This document shows positions 23,791 to 32,949 of a stretch of DNA of 64,000 nucleotides, in pieces; positions within the stretch are counted from its first letter, which is position 1; every line of letters begins with the position of its first letter. The translations under genes and the position numbers were made by a program. Source of the stretch: Anodontia alba (lineage: Eukaryota > Mollusca > Bivalvia > Lucinida > Lucinidae); contig OZ024826.1 of the NCBI GenBank assembly GCA_964016985.1, forward strand, positions 66,777,523 through 66,841,522, given 5' to 3'. The notes under the pieces were generated by a model. That model was given only the letters and a program-made list of their open reading frames with translations, was not told the DNA's origin and made no database searches.

Positions 23791-23972
23791 AGGGTGGCAC
23801 TATGGGTACACCTTATGGGAATTTTGTATGAGGAGATTTTTCAGGCTTAAATTTATAGGTACTGAGTCATTTTTTCGTCGAAAAAATGACTACTTCTCAG
23901 TCCCTATAAATTTTAGCCTGAAAAATCTCCTCATACAAAATTTCCATAGGGTGTACCCATAGATGCCACCCT
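23791..23972. repeat. Terminal palindrome (left)
   Basis: The sequence from AGGGTGGCACTATGGGTACA to TGTACCCATAGATGCCACCCT folds on itself with arms of about 85 nt. The tip is TTTTTTCGTCGAAAAAA near 23,878. The same structure, inverted, ends the element at 41,042-41,230. A hairpin or cruciform at the terminus could serve replication or end recognition (inference). Confidence 0.92.
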
Positions 23973-24047
23973 GGGGCTAAACTTTAGTAAACTAGCTTGA
24001 AAATAACTTAGTCATTTTTTGTGTGTTTGCAGTTAGATAGTTAGAAC

Positions 24048-24366
24048 TAATGGTCTTGTATGTCAAGACCCAGTCCTAATAGTCTTGTATCTCAAGACCC
24101 AGACCTAATGGTCTTGTATCTCAAGACCAAGTACTAATGGCCTTGTATCTCAAGACCAAGTACTAATGGTCTTATATCTCAAGACCCAGTCCTAATGGTC
24201 TTGTATTTCAAGACCCAGCACTAATGGTCTTGTATCTCAAGACCCAGTCCTAATGGTCTTGTATCTCAAGACCCAGTCCTAATGGTCTTGTATCTCAAGA
24301 CCCAGCACTAATGGTCTTGTATCTCAAGACCCAGCACTAATGGTCTTGTATCTCAAGACCCAGCAT
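24048..24366 (+). repeat. Minisatellite, 11 x 29 bp, in left TIR
   Basis: Eleven head-to-tail copies of a 29-bp unit built around GGTCTTGTATCTCAAGACC. That core is itself an inverted repeat (GGTCTTG, 5-nt loop, CAAGACC). The last positions alternate between AGTCC, AGTAC and AGCAC. Exactly eleven copies recur, inverted, at 40,620-40,938. Confidence 0.95.
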
Positions 24367-24481
24367 GGTATTTGTGTAGCTTGAATAAATGGACTTAGAT
24401 ATTTTTCCTGAGTAGTTGATGAGTGTGTGTTAGAATTGTTAGTGTGGTGTGTGTCTTGACTGGTCCTATGCGTCTAAGTCT

Positions 24482-24690
24482 CTTGGTCTTGTATCTCAAG
24501 GTCGCAACTCTATACCAAAGGTATATTTTTAAATGGATTCCTAGAGGCTGTAAAGTAATATGCGTTTACTATGAGTCTCTTGTATCTCAAGGTCTCAACT
24601 CTAGTCAAAGGCATAACTTTATAGCGTCTACTTAATATATTGAGACTCTCCAGAGGCTTCTCTGCTAAGATCTTGTATCTCAAGACTTTG
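24482..24690 (+). repeat. Three outlying CTTGTATCTCAAG motifs
   Basis: CTTGTATCTCAAG recurs near 24,488, 24,579 and 24,671, about 92 bp apart, inside the left TIR's inner boundary. No counterpart is present at the right end. The rest of 24,440-24,890 holds no recognisable gene. Confidence 0.7.
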
Positions 24691-24989
24691 TTTGAATAGT
24701 CTGGAAAGTATCAGGGGCTTATTTTGTTTGTTGGTTTGCTAGTCATCTTAAGTTTAGCTTACTACTACCTCCTATGAGGAGAAAATAAGGACACTAGACT
24801 GGTAAACATTTCAACAATTTTATTTGCACCGCTAACTAGGAACATGATAAGACAGAGGATTAGGGCAGTCCCTCTGTTATCGTTAACAATAACATCCTTA
24901 ACACAACATAGTATACATAGGAAACTTCTGTGACAAGCAATGTGTATATTTTAAGCATTTACAAAATTGAACTCTTGGTTTCCACAGAG

Positions 24990-25484
24990 GTGTTATACCT
25001 CTGTAAATGTCTTTGTATAATTGTCCATAGTTTAAACTGAACCACATTTCGACACCTCTGTCGTTCTGGTAGGGATCTTCTCCAGTACCATACAGTTGTT
25101 CATGAATTGCTGTTTTCAAGTCCAGTCCTCTTCCGAGTGATCCAGAATGTTGACACAGTACATGCCACAGACTCTACTCCATGGACTCTGTAGCAATTCT
25201 TTGTTGTAGATCCAGTGTCTGGCATTCCTTTGAATGAATGGTAGAATATAGTCGTCTTGTGGTGGTAGTCCATAAGAATCAAATTAGATAGCCTCGTTGT
25301 TGTTTCTGAAGTAAATGGCTACACAGTGCTCTCCTGGTTTGTCAGAAGTGTCCGTATTGATGATATAAGCTTTTACAACCAATGGTTTCTCTTCTGGTAG
25401 TAAGTCTTTAGCACACACTTGTGCATGTAAATGTTTAAGTTGTGGTGCTCTGTTTAACAGAGATGTGAGTTCGTAGGTATTCAT
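24990..25484 (-). pseudogene. PRO: Polinton adenain-like cysteine protease
   Basis: Processing protease of the Ulp1/adenain fold, which in Polintons is thought to mature capsid proteins. Read on the minus strand from ATG 25,484. The His motif is GEHCVAIYF (about 25,328), then FDSYG supplies the acidic residue (about 25,280), then VCGMYCV the cysteine region (about 25,157-25,169). An in-frame TAA (25,284-25,286) falls between the His motif and FDSYG. A frameshift just after NILDH moves the C-terminal part, ending in DPYQNDRGVEMWF, into another frame. The Trp that usually follows the catalytic His in this group is Cys here. With a stop and a frameshift the product would be inactive. It is the leftmost core gene. 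Confidence 0.87.
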
Positions 25485-25708
25485 TGTAAAAGCTTCTGTT
25501 TCCAGAAGTCTCTCCACTCTTGGTTGGTACTAAGATCACTTCTGTAACTGTTTTGATTGTTTCTGAGAAACATCCAGTTTTTATAAGCTTCCACCGCTTC
25601 TCTTGGTGACAGATCTCTTAGTCCTCTTTTCTTTTCTAACCACAGAAGACTGTCCCATTCTTGAATGATTTCGTTGATATCAAGACAACAGCGCCTCGTC
25701 GTAGCCAT
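25481..25708 (-). CDS. Small Polinton ORF, unknown
   Basis: 75 codons from ATG 25,708, ending in a 4-bp overlap with the protease start. The product is charged and Trp-rich (EWDSLLWLEKKRGL, EWRDFWKQK) and probably helical, with no motif I recognise. The overlap with the protease suggests real co-transcription. It is intact in this otherwise broken neighbourhood, which at this length could be chance. Confidence 0.45.
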   Translation of the reverse strand: MATTRRCCLDINEIIQEWDSLLWLEKKRGLRDLSPREAVEAYKNWMFLRNNQNSYRSDLSTNQEWRDFWKQKLLQ

Positions 25709-25799
25709 AGTCTACTATCCAATCAGTTGGTGTAGTCCATAGACACAGATCGTGGTATCTCTGACTGGGATGATCAATTCTACATCCAGTACATTCGTG

Positions 25800-26081
25800 T
25801 CATGCGTAGTCTGCTACGGCATCTTTCAGTTTTCCAACCATTGCTTGCTTTAGCGTGTCACAGATATATCGTCTTCTTTCGGGGGTTAATATGTCTTTTT
25901 CAGCATCCTCCTCATCATCTTCTTTTTTCTGTTTTAAATCCCATTCTTGAAAGATAGGTTCTTCTGGCTCGTCTTCGTATTCGTTTTTCAGTAAGCCATA
26001 TCCAGGAACATGTCCATAATATGAAGCGTAACTGCTATCTCGAAGAATTAGTTCTTCTTCAAGGTAATATCCAGGATTCAT
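25800..26081 (-). CDS. Small acidic Polinton ORF, unknown
   Basis: 93 codons from ATG 26,081, starting 8 bp after the capsid gene's stop. The N-terminal half is Tyr/Gly-rich (YYGHVPGYGLL), followed by a very acidic stretch (KKEDDEEDAEKD) and a short basic helix with RRRYICDTLKQA. No family is recognised. The position downstream of the major capsid in the same direction suggests a late structural or accessory protein, but this is inference. Confidence 0.45.
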   Translation of the reverse strand: MNPGYYLEEELILRDSSYASYYGHVPGYGLLKNEYEDEPEEPIFQEWDLKQKKEDDEEDAEKDILTPERRRYICDTLKQAMVGKLKDAVADYA

Positions 26082-26089
26082 TCTTTTTT

Positions 26090-27366
26090 TTAGTAGTCTG
26101 TGATGACTTCTCTGATTCCGTTGATATCTATGCGATTATCAAACTCTGCATACACAATTACGTTGATGGTGCTGTCGAGTGCTCTTGCAAACTGAAGTTC
26201 CAGTCGTAAGTTTCCAGTTTTTATAGGATGCAGATGACCTTGATCTGCCCCCTGATCAGGTGTGAGATCATATCCCCAGAAGCAGTATCCTGCTTTGTAA
26301 TCTTTGTAATCTATGTTGCAGTTCTGATTTCCCAAAGCTTGATAGATGGACATATAAGATCTGAGATAATTGTTCGATTCGAATTTGGGTTCAAAGGGTT
26401 TCCCGTAAATGCTCTGTCCATCGCAGCTCACATCCAGTTTACTGAGGTTGAAAGGTTGAAATAAGAAAGAATTTCTGTTATAAGCACCATTGAAAGTTTC
26501 ATTGGTGACCATTCCAATGAAGATACGTTTTGGAAGTTGTCCCTGGAACAAATGATCTTCGACTTCTGATCGAAGTCCACTGCCAATCGTGAAACTTTTG
26601 ACTTCAACTCTGCGAATGGGAAACTTAGCATTATGATGTACAATAGACTGATTCAGCTCGCTACTGATTGCAGGAAGAAGTTAGATATGTCGAACTTCCA
26701 AAGCAGCTTCATCGATTTTCACTACACACATGTCATCTGATAGGATACAGAACCTGGGAGAAGCACGATTGAGTCGAATTTTGATTTCTATTCCGTTGGG
26801 CAGATATTTTTCTTGCATAGCCAAATCTAAATGCAAACGTCCCCAAAGTTCCACTGGTATGCTTTTAGCTACAGCAACATTGCGTGCCTTGACAGTTGCA
26901 CTGTCATGATCTTCAAATTTCCCAGCTGCATCTGGATACCAAATTCACCAGCTTTCAGTTGATTAGATTTGACATCTGAACCATAGGAAAACAGATTCTC
27001 AATGTAAGCGCTGTATGGAAAGGTGTCCATACTGCTGGTGACAAGTTTATTGTTCAGAAGCATATCGATGCCACTGAACATACTGTGCAAGAAATTATTA
27101 ATGGGACCTGCTTTCTGATCATCATCTAAATTAGACCCGTCTTCTTTTAAGATTCTGAATTTTAAGTAAAGATTTGATTATGACAGGTCCGTGCAATATT
27201 CGGTCTGAGCAGGTACAACGAACTCGATAGGTGCATGATAACTATCGTGCGAAGCAATAGGATGATACATTTCCATTTTAGTTTGAATCATGGTAGTCAT
27301 CGTAGGCGGTACGGTTTGCATTTCTAATTCAGACTTGTTGCATTCGATAGAATCTTGTTGAAACAT
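26090..27366 (-). pseudogene. MCP: Polinton major capsid protein (double jelly-roll)
   Basis: Major capsid homologue of the Polinton/adintovirus lineage. The start (27,366) leads through KSELEMQTVPPTMTT and HAPIEFVVPAQ, typical of the N-terminal jelly roll. An in-frame TAA follows near 27,179. The frame then continues with NFLHSMFSGIDMLLNNKLVTS and the strongly conserved AYIENLFSYGSD. A one-base shift near 26,940 and a second stop near 26,680 follow. The C-terminal roll is open to 26,090 and includes PKRIFIGMV, GNLRLELQFA and INVIVYAEFDN, the best match to the family. Expected length is about 420 codons, as here if the breaks are ignored. The broken frame cannot make capsid. Confidence 0.92.
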
Positions 27367-27445
27367 GATTACTTAAATATGTTTTGACCAGAAATTGTTT
27401 TCTCAATGTCTTTAATACTCAGTCTCCTGCTTTTGCCTGTCCTGT

Positions 27446-27757
27446 TTACCTTTGGCGTTTAGCAAAAAAATGAGATTTGCGCGATGAGCGTTTCGATTTT
27501 ATAGGCAAAAGTTGCTTCAAAGCTGCTTGACCGCGATGCTGCAACACTTGTTTTACACTTTGTCCTGACACCATATCGCGAAGTGCTGATATACCTTGTT
27601 CTTTGACAACTTTCTTAGCCGATCGTAATCCAGCTTTAGCTACAGGTTTTAAAATGGGAACAATTGTTCGAATAGCAGTTTTGAAAATGGAACCTAAACC
27701 ATGACCACATTGTCTCGGTATGCCACGATATACTGGGTACGATGCACTAGTCTTCAT
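27446..27757 (-). CDS. Basic Polinton protein with Gly-rich N-terminus
   Basis: 103 codons, intact. The N-terminus VYRGIPRQCGHGLGS is a recognisable Polinton pattern. It is followed by FKTAIRTIVPILKPVAKAGLRSAKK (amphipathic, basic) and a Lys/Arg-rich tail. The size, charge and location between penton and major capsid resemble adenovirus-like minor core or cement proteins, so a DNA-binding or capsid-internal role is plausible. It remains unproven. It lies about 80 bp upstream of the capsid start in the same direction. Confidence 0.65.
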   Translation of the reverse strand: MKTSASYPVYRGIPRQCGHGLGSIFKTAIRTIVPILKPVAKAGLRSAKKVVKEQGISALRDMVSGQSVKQVLQHRGQAALKQLLPIKSKRSSRKSHFFAKRQR

Positions 27758-27763
27758 TTTTTT

Positions 27764-28583
27764 TTAATTTTCTTTGAGTCTGAAGTGTAACTTGATCAAC
27801 GACTTTCCAGTAATAAATGGCACATCATAGCTTGTATCTCCTTTTATACTTATGTGAACTTGATCGATGAATGATTTAGCTACGGGAACGTAATGTAAGT
27901 TTAAAAATTTTTTGTGAGAGTGAATATCTGACTTTGTTTGTTGAAATGGCACAACTCTCAAAACTGGTGCAGTCACGTCTCCAATGTAAGTGTAACTTGC
28001 AATATCTGAGTACACGTATGACGTGTTTAATTCCACAGCATACTTGAAAGCATGTCTTTCGTTACCAATGGGTTTATCATGAAAATTTGGATTGACACCT
28101 TACTTTTCTGCAAGTGGAGTGGGAAAGAAAATTATAACTTGATTTGGATCCTGTGAGTGTACTTCCACGCGTTGACTATTTTTCACATATGAAATGGTGA
28201 TAGATGCATTGCTCTGTTTTAAATGCGTGCCATAACGTCTGTCGATTATATTTTGTATTTCTTCGACCAAAATGGTACGGTGAATGATAGTTGCCTTTTG
28301 GAATTGTGAGATCAACTTCTGCACAACTACCATCATATGTGCAATTCACATCATCTATTTTCGCAGCTAAGCTCCTGTCGTAAAATCTTAAAAAGAAATA
28401 ATTATTTTCTTCAGATATATTTAAAATTTGCGAAGGTGTGATCATTTCTACCAACGCAACTTCCTAAAGTTCTTTTTCGATTTGAATGGGGTGATCTAGT
28501 TTTACAGTAAACGAGTTTTGTTTATTGTCCGGATACATGTGTAAAGAACTGTCGCTTAATAAAGTCAAATCAAAATCTTTCAC
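27764..28583 (-). pseudogene. Polinton penton (minor capsid) protein
   Basis: Single jelly-roll vertex protein homologue. The N-terminal pattern DFDLTLLSDSSLHMYPDN...FTVKLDHPI lies at 28,480-28,577, preceded by GTG where an ATG is expected (28,581-28,583). A TAG then precedes the VALVEM block. The middle part (YDRSLAAKIDD...) is open to a frameshift near 28,290. A further TAA lies at about 28,100. The C-terminus is intact and typical: SDIASYTYIGDVTAPVLRVV, NLHYVPVAKSF and LIKLHFRL. With two stops, one shift and a lost start codon, this is a dead copy. The gene ends 7 bp before the basic protein gene. Confidence 0.87.
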
Positions 28584-28843
28584 GGTTTCAATTTTGAGTC
28601 GGGTTCGTCACCGGGTAAAGATTGCTTTCTGAATTTCAAACCTGGCGATGGTAAGATGTAACCGATAGAACTGCTGAGTAAGATTAACCACAATTCTTTA
28701 TCAGGACTTCTCAGACTGATTTGAACTAACGATGTAATAATAATGATGTAAACTACAATGAGCTGTGCAAGAAATGTAAAACGATTTTTAACTATTTTTC
28801 CTCTACTGTCTGTAGATTGTACTGAAGCGCTGTCACTACGCAT
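28580..28843 (-). CDS. Two-pass membrane protein of Polinton
   Basis: 87 codons, intact. Two hydrophobic segments: residues 23-43 (FTFLAQLIVVYIIIITSLVQ) and 50-69 (ELWLILLSSSIGYILPSP), with a short polar turn between and a basic or acidic tail. This ELWLxLLSSSIGYxLPSP pattern is one I know from small membrane proteins of Polintons and related virus-like elements. The role is unknown. Its stop overlaps the penton start region by a few bases, as expected in a tightly packed late operon-like block. Confidence 0.65.
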   Translation of the reverse strand: MRSDSASVQSTDSRGKIVKNRFTFLAQLIVVYIIIITSLVQISLRSPDKELWLILLSSSIGYILPSPGLKFRKQSLPGDEPDSKLKP

Positions 28844-28864
28844 AAATGAACCATTTTCATGCTT

Positions 28865-29940
28865 TTATACTAGCTCAGATTCTAAAATCCAGCTATCAAA
28901 TTTAGAAGGATAGCCTTTCCAATGAACTTTGATTTCTTTTACCCACTTTTTGCCAATTTTTCGCTTTCTGTGATTTAAAATAGATTCAATTTCGTAAATT
29001 TGATCTTTTTCTACACGTTGTAAGTCTTGCGGGTAGAAAGTACCCCTGACTGATTCGCCATCGAGATATGTTATTTTATAGGTAACGGGAGGCTGAGTTT
29101 TCATCACAGCAGAAATTTTGAATAATTCCTGAGTCCAATTTGGTAAATACCCTTTCTCAAATGTGCGTTTTGTTTTGTTGATGCGCACAAAATCTCCCAC
29201 TTTGAATATAGCTTGAGAAGATTTTGAGTTCTTACAATTCAATTTCTTGTTTCCAAACAAAATTTGAGAAACCTTCGCTTCGTTTTGGACTGTTACAGGT
29301 GCACGTTTTATGCTACGATGATACGAGTGATTGTAAGCGTTGACTAATTTTGAAAGTACATCGAAATATCTGAGAGTGCGATGATGTGTAAAATATTTCC
29401 ACATGCGACTTTTCAAGGTTCTTTGAAAACGTTCAACGATACTGGCTTTCGTTTCAGGATTCTCTGTAGTGAAAAAATGAATCTTTTTCGATTTCAAGAA
29501 ATTTTGAAAGTCTTTGTTTTTAAATTCGGTACCTTTATCAGTTTGCAAACTCTTAGGTTTTCGTCCACTTTTTAACACAGACTTCAATGCATGGACTAAA
29601 GTTTTACCTGTCTTGTCTTTGATTGGCACAACCCAAGCATATTTGGAAAATACGTCAATGATACAAAGTAAAAACCTGTATTTGTCATTAAATTTTGAAG
29701 TACTCGACATGTCTGCCCAATCTGCCTGCCATTGATAATCGATTCCAGCTGCTACAGTTTTGCGACAACCAAATTTTCTACGAATAGGCTTATGCAAAGT
29801 ATACGTCTGTTGTTTTCGCAGCCAACGTTTTGCATCATCTAACTTGATCTTTTTTTAAATTTTCTTGGCAACGGTAAAATACCCGTGTAGTCAACGGAAT
29901 GATTTGGTTCGTAAAATAATTTGGAAAGCAATTTATTCAT
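28865..29940 (-). pseudogene. INT: Polinton retroviral-type integrase with chromodomain
   Basis: DDE integrase that would insert the element and make the 6-bp duplication. The long open part (310 codons from 29,797) has WQADWADM (first Asp), SLQTDKGTEF (second Asp) and KASIVERFQRTLK (Glu), then an SH3-like region (VGDFVRINKTK). A C-terminal chromodomain-like segment follows (EIESILNHRKRKIG..IKVHWKGYPSKFDSW), which may direct insertion to certain chromatin. The N-terminus begins at ATG 29,940 (MNKLLSKLFYEP) but a frameshift in an A-rich run near 29,855 disconnects it. All three catalytic residues survive. The start overlaps the stop of the next gene upstream. Confidence 0.93.
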
Positions 29941-30667
29941 CGTTACTTGACCAAGCAACAGGATCTAATTGACGTTTTGCAGAGAACCTTTCCTTTTTTA
30001 TACTACGTTTGGGAGTAATATGTGACCTCTTTTTCTTGGATTTTAAAGGTGTCTTAAACACATCCTCCTCCTCCTCTTGAGGAGAAGATGATGGACGGTC
30101 CAATTCTTTTGAACGATGCATCCATTCCCATCTTTTTTTATTACCCACAAAATCTTGAGGAACGTTCATAGCTTTAAGTCCCTCGGCAAAGGGTTGCCAT
30201 CCCGTAGGTTCTATTCCTTTTCTTTGTCTCAAAACATCATTGACCAAATCTATAATATTTGAACCTGGAATGGGCTGACCGTACATTTTGACTGTACCGT
30301 CTTCATCCAAAGACAAATTAGGATGATCTTGTAACATGGACATTAATAATCTGGCTTTCTTTTTCATGGTAGTGGGTACACTGTCCATGATCCTTTGATT
30401 AATTTTAGACGAAATAGATTCTGGAAGTTGAAGTTTGTTATTTTCTAAAGCTTTACGATGTGCCGTTTGAAACTGATGTAAAGTCTGACCATACAATTGA
30501 GATTTTTTGTCTTCGGATAAATCTCCGTTTGCTAAAACAGAAGATAAATCTCTTTGAAGACTGGCAGCAGCACTGGCATTAGGATCGTGCGGTAGTCTAG
30601 GTTTTTGAATTTGTTCTTCCTTCCAACGTTTCATATCTTCCCAAAGTTTGTAAGGAACGATTGCCAT
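29933..30667 (-). CDS. Conserved Polinton structural-type protein
   Basis: Intact frame. The second Met (MAIVPYKLWEDMKRW, 30,667) is the likely start because Polinton relatives begin this way; the frame itself is open from 30,688. Features are a helical N-terminal half with LSEDKKSQLYGQTLHQFQTA, a middle domain (GTVKMYGQPIPGSNIIDLVNDVL) and a C-terminus rich in EEEEDVF and KSKKKRS basic clusters that look like nuclear-localisation signals. It is widespread in Polintons but of unproven function. It is one of the few long core frames still open here, and its stop overlaps the integrase start. Confidence 0.7.
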   Translation of the reverse strand: MAIVPYKLWEDMKRWKEEQIQKPRLPHDPNASAAASLQRDLSSVLANGDLSEDKKSQLYGQTLHQFQTAHRKALENNKLQLPESISSKINQRIMDSVPTTMKKKARLLMSMLQDHPNLSLDEDGTVKMYGQPIPGSNIIDLVNDVLRQRKGIEPTGWQPFAEGLKAMNVPQDFVGNKKRWEWMHRSKELDRPSSSPQEEEEDVFKTPLKSKKKRSHITPKRSIKKERFSAKRQLDPVAWSSNDE

Positions 30668-30668
30668 T

Positions 30669-31044
30669 TTACGATCTTGCAAGTGCACCTGATAGAATGG
30701 ACCCTATTACTGGACCTATGAGTGGTTTTAACAATAAACCTAACAGCGCACCACCTTTTTGATTAATGATTTTCTTTTTCTGTGCCACAGGAACCTTTTT
30801 AGAGGAGATTAATAATAGATGATTTTTCCTTGGCCTCAGTCTTTGTTTCTGAGCAGAACTTAATGTGACATTGCCTTTTATAATATTCAAGCAACATTCC
30901 CCAACACAATCGATGAGTTCTTTTGGACAATGTTGAATCATTTTCTGACGATAGTTTCCAGGAATTTGAGTCAGACCTTGCAAAAAATGTCCATATTTTT
31001 TAATCAAAATACGTTTTGCCCTCGTCTTTTCTTATGCACAGCCA
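30669..31044 (-). pseudogene. Small conserved Polinton ORF (MAV... type), frameshifted
   Basis: The natural ATG appears to be 31,044 (MAVHKKRR). A single-base shift near 31,020 separates it from the 112-codon open part, which contains KKYGHFLQGLTQIPGNYRQK, CPKELIDCVGECCLNIIKGNV and a Gly/hydrophobic C-terminus (QKGGALLGLLLKPLIGPVIGS) that may be membrane-active. The pattern is known from Polintons and reminiscent in position of adenoviral internal proteins. The function is inferred only. The adjacent upstream gene starts in the same way. Confidence 0.6.
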
Positions 31045-31127
31045 TGATTTAACTGATCAAAGAGTTACAACCTTTTTTATAGGTGTAACTTTCGTCTAGT
31101 AAATTTTAAGTTTGGCTGACCTGCCAC

Positions 31128-31876
31128 TCAGAAAGGTTGATTGTAACCTAACTGTCTCATAGCGGCTTGATAACCTATTTTTCCAGCCTGACTCATGGGT
31201 TGCAAAGGTGAACATCTTGAGATAGTAGGAAATGTCTTTTGGTGTGTCTTATGCATATCTTGCAAAATGCTGTTGACAAGATTTCGAGTACTAGAAGGTG
31301 GACTAGGAAGAGATGATAATGGTGATGGAGTTGACGGCGGCGTAAATTGTTTTCTAGGAGGTGTACGTTTTCTGAAAGTGCTAAAACGTTCATTTATTTT
31401 ACGTTTCTGAGTCGTTTTCTTAGTTGTTTTCTTAGACTTTTTAGATTTCTTAGATACTTGTTTTGATTTCTTGGAGGGTTTCTTAGTTTTCTGAGATGAT
31501 TTCTTACTTGATCTTTTTTTGCCAAATTTTCTCATGAGTTTATTTCCGTCCCATCTAATGAGACTTCGAATAATGGTTCCACCAAAAAATCCACCGCCTC
31601 CAGGTTTTAAAATAATACTGCGTTTAATTTCTGGATCTACCATAGCACTTGCTAATTTTTTCACATAATCTTTATGTCTATCCATGAATTTTTGACTTTG
31701 TTTGGGTAATTTCATTTTACCTTCCAAAATTTGCGAGCTGCCAAAGAAAACCATTTGATCATTTCAACTAATCCGGCATTTAATAAATGTTGACGTTTCT
31801 GAGTATCGTGTTCCCTACTCAAATTGTACAGAGCGCGAATCAAGTTAGCAGATGTTCTTTGTTGTGCAACAGCCAT
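31128..31876 (-). pseudogene. Second MAV... Polinton ORF with Lys/Ser-rich tail, frameshifted
   Basis: ATG 31,876 opens MAVAQQRTSANLIRALYNLSRE. A shift near 31,730 joins it to the long open part with HKDYVKKLASAMVDPEIKRS and KPGGGGFFGGTIIRSLI, the same layout (helical region, then Gly-rich hydrophobic segment) as the neighbouring ORF. A long KKSSKK-type basic repeat region and a Pro/Ser-rich linker (TPPSTPSPLSSLPSPPSS) follow. The two genes look like diverged paralogues. The basic tail suggests binding to nucleic acid, which is inference. Confidence 0.6.
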
Positions 31877-31917
31877 GATGACTTCTGATCAATTATAAAC
31901 CAAACGTTTCTTTTTAT

Positions 31918-32602
31918 ACTACTGGAAAATAGACAACAGGACCCTTTGATTTGATTTCGTAAACCAGTTTTGAAAAATATCTGTTCTGAATCTAAGATAA
32001 CTTGGTGTGTTTGGTTTTAAATCGACCAATAAGTAACCATGAGGTTTGGATGTGGCATCATTAAAAGCGTGAACCATGTGAGGTGCTTAAAGTTGATTTG
32101 AGAGAACTTTGATTTGCATTTTATCTCTGGGACTTTGAAACAAAATCAGATAATGGGCATTCAAACTAATTGTCCGAGATGCTTAAATTTGCTGAAATAA
32201 ATTTTGTGTGATGTACACCACAGTAGCATTTCTGTGATGACCTTTTCTAGTAAACTACAACTTAATTTTTTCTTCGTCTTTGTCACCTAACATATCGTCA
32301 AAGATGACCAAGTGTGGTGCACTGGTATCAGAGACGATTTCATCCTCATCATCGGGAATGCCATAAATAAATTTTATATTTGACCCTTCGCGTTCTTGTA
32401 ACACATTGTAAGCAGATTGCCATTCTTTGTAACACCACACGATATGTAGTGGTAAAATATCAAACAAGTCCTCTCGATACTCAATCATTTTTTTCGCAAA
32501 TTCAGTTTTTCCTGAACCACTAGGACCTGATATAAAGATATTAGAAGGATGTTTAAAATACAAACTACTGATATCTTGTTGTAATACCTGTACGGATGCC
32601 AT
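31918..32602 (-). pseudogene. ATP: Polinton FtsK/HerA-type packaging ATPase
   Basis: Genome-packaging ATPase homologue. Start ATG 32,602 (MASVQVLQQDISS). Walker A GPSGSGKTEF lies near 32,520 and Walker B HLVIFDDML near 32,300. Beyond the first stop (TAG about 32,253) the same frame continues with GHHRNATVVYITQNLF, a sensor-type region, and SRTISLNAHYLILFQSP, interrupted by two more in-frame TAA codons (about 32,185 and 32,088). It runs to a final TAG at about 31,918. There are no frameshifts, only three point nonsense changes, so this gene decayed purely by substitution. A 165-bp duplication covers its 5' end. Confidence 0.9.
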
Positions 32603-32860
32603 GATGCAATCTGAGTAAATATAAGAAAGATACGTCTTTTTATAACTTTTTTATTTTGAACCAAAAAATATTTTTAACTATTAACATAATATCAACACGA
32701 TGAAAAAAAATATCTTGAAGAAAAACACACTACTAATATCTTGTTGTAATACCTGTACGGATGCTATGATGCAAACTGAGAAAGAATAAGAAAGGCATGT
32801 CTTTTTATAACTTTTTATTTGAACAAACAATATTTTAACTACTAACATGATATCAACATG
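32566..32860 (-). repeat. 165-bp tandem duplication of ATPase 5' end and leader
   Basis: TATCTTGTTGTAATACCTGT recurs with period 165 (from about 32,572 and about 32,737). Similarity extends through the start codon and the AT-rich leader (AAGAAAG, GTCTTTTTATAACTTTTT, ATGATATCAAC). The upstream copy has ATAGCATCC where the gene has a start (CAT changed to TAT region), so it is a dead duplicate of the promoter and first 15 or so codons. Confidence 0.85.
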
Positions 32861-32949
32861 AAACAAAATATGTACACTATTTTTTTTTTGTTTCTCCTTA
32901 AACAATTTGATATAACCACAATATCTCTGTGTCACAATTTTATGTTGTC

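Larger units (their letters stand above)
23783..24440 (+). repeat. Polinton left terminal inverted repeat
   Basis: Inverse of about 40,550-41,238, with small indels. It is composed of an 8-bp tip, a 182-bp palindrome, a spacer of about 75 bp, eleven 29-bp repeats and about 70 bp of unique sequence (ATTTGTGTAGCTTGAATAAA). Compared with the right copy it lacks 7 bp in the palindrome loop side and a 28-bp duplication in the spacer. Confidence 0.93.

Noticed and set aside
24048..24366. CRISPR-like regular repeats
   Set aside because: The 29-bp units are head-to-tail without unique spacers, are mirrored in the opposite TIR and sit in eukaryotic DNA, so they are a TIR minisatellite.
32681..32935. 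Separate small gene upstream of the ATPase
   Set aside because: Its recognisable part is the 165-bp duplicate of the ATPase start; the remainder is AT-rich leader sequence.
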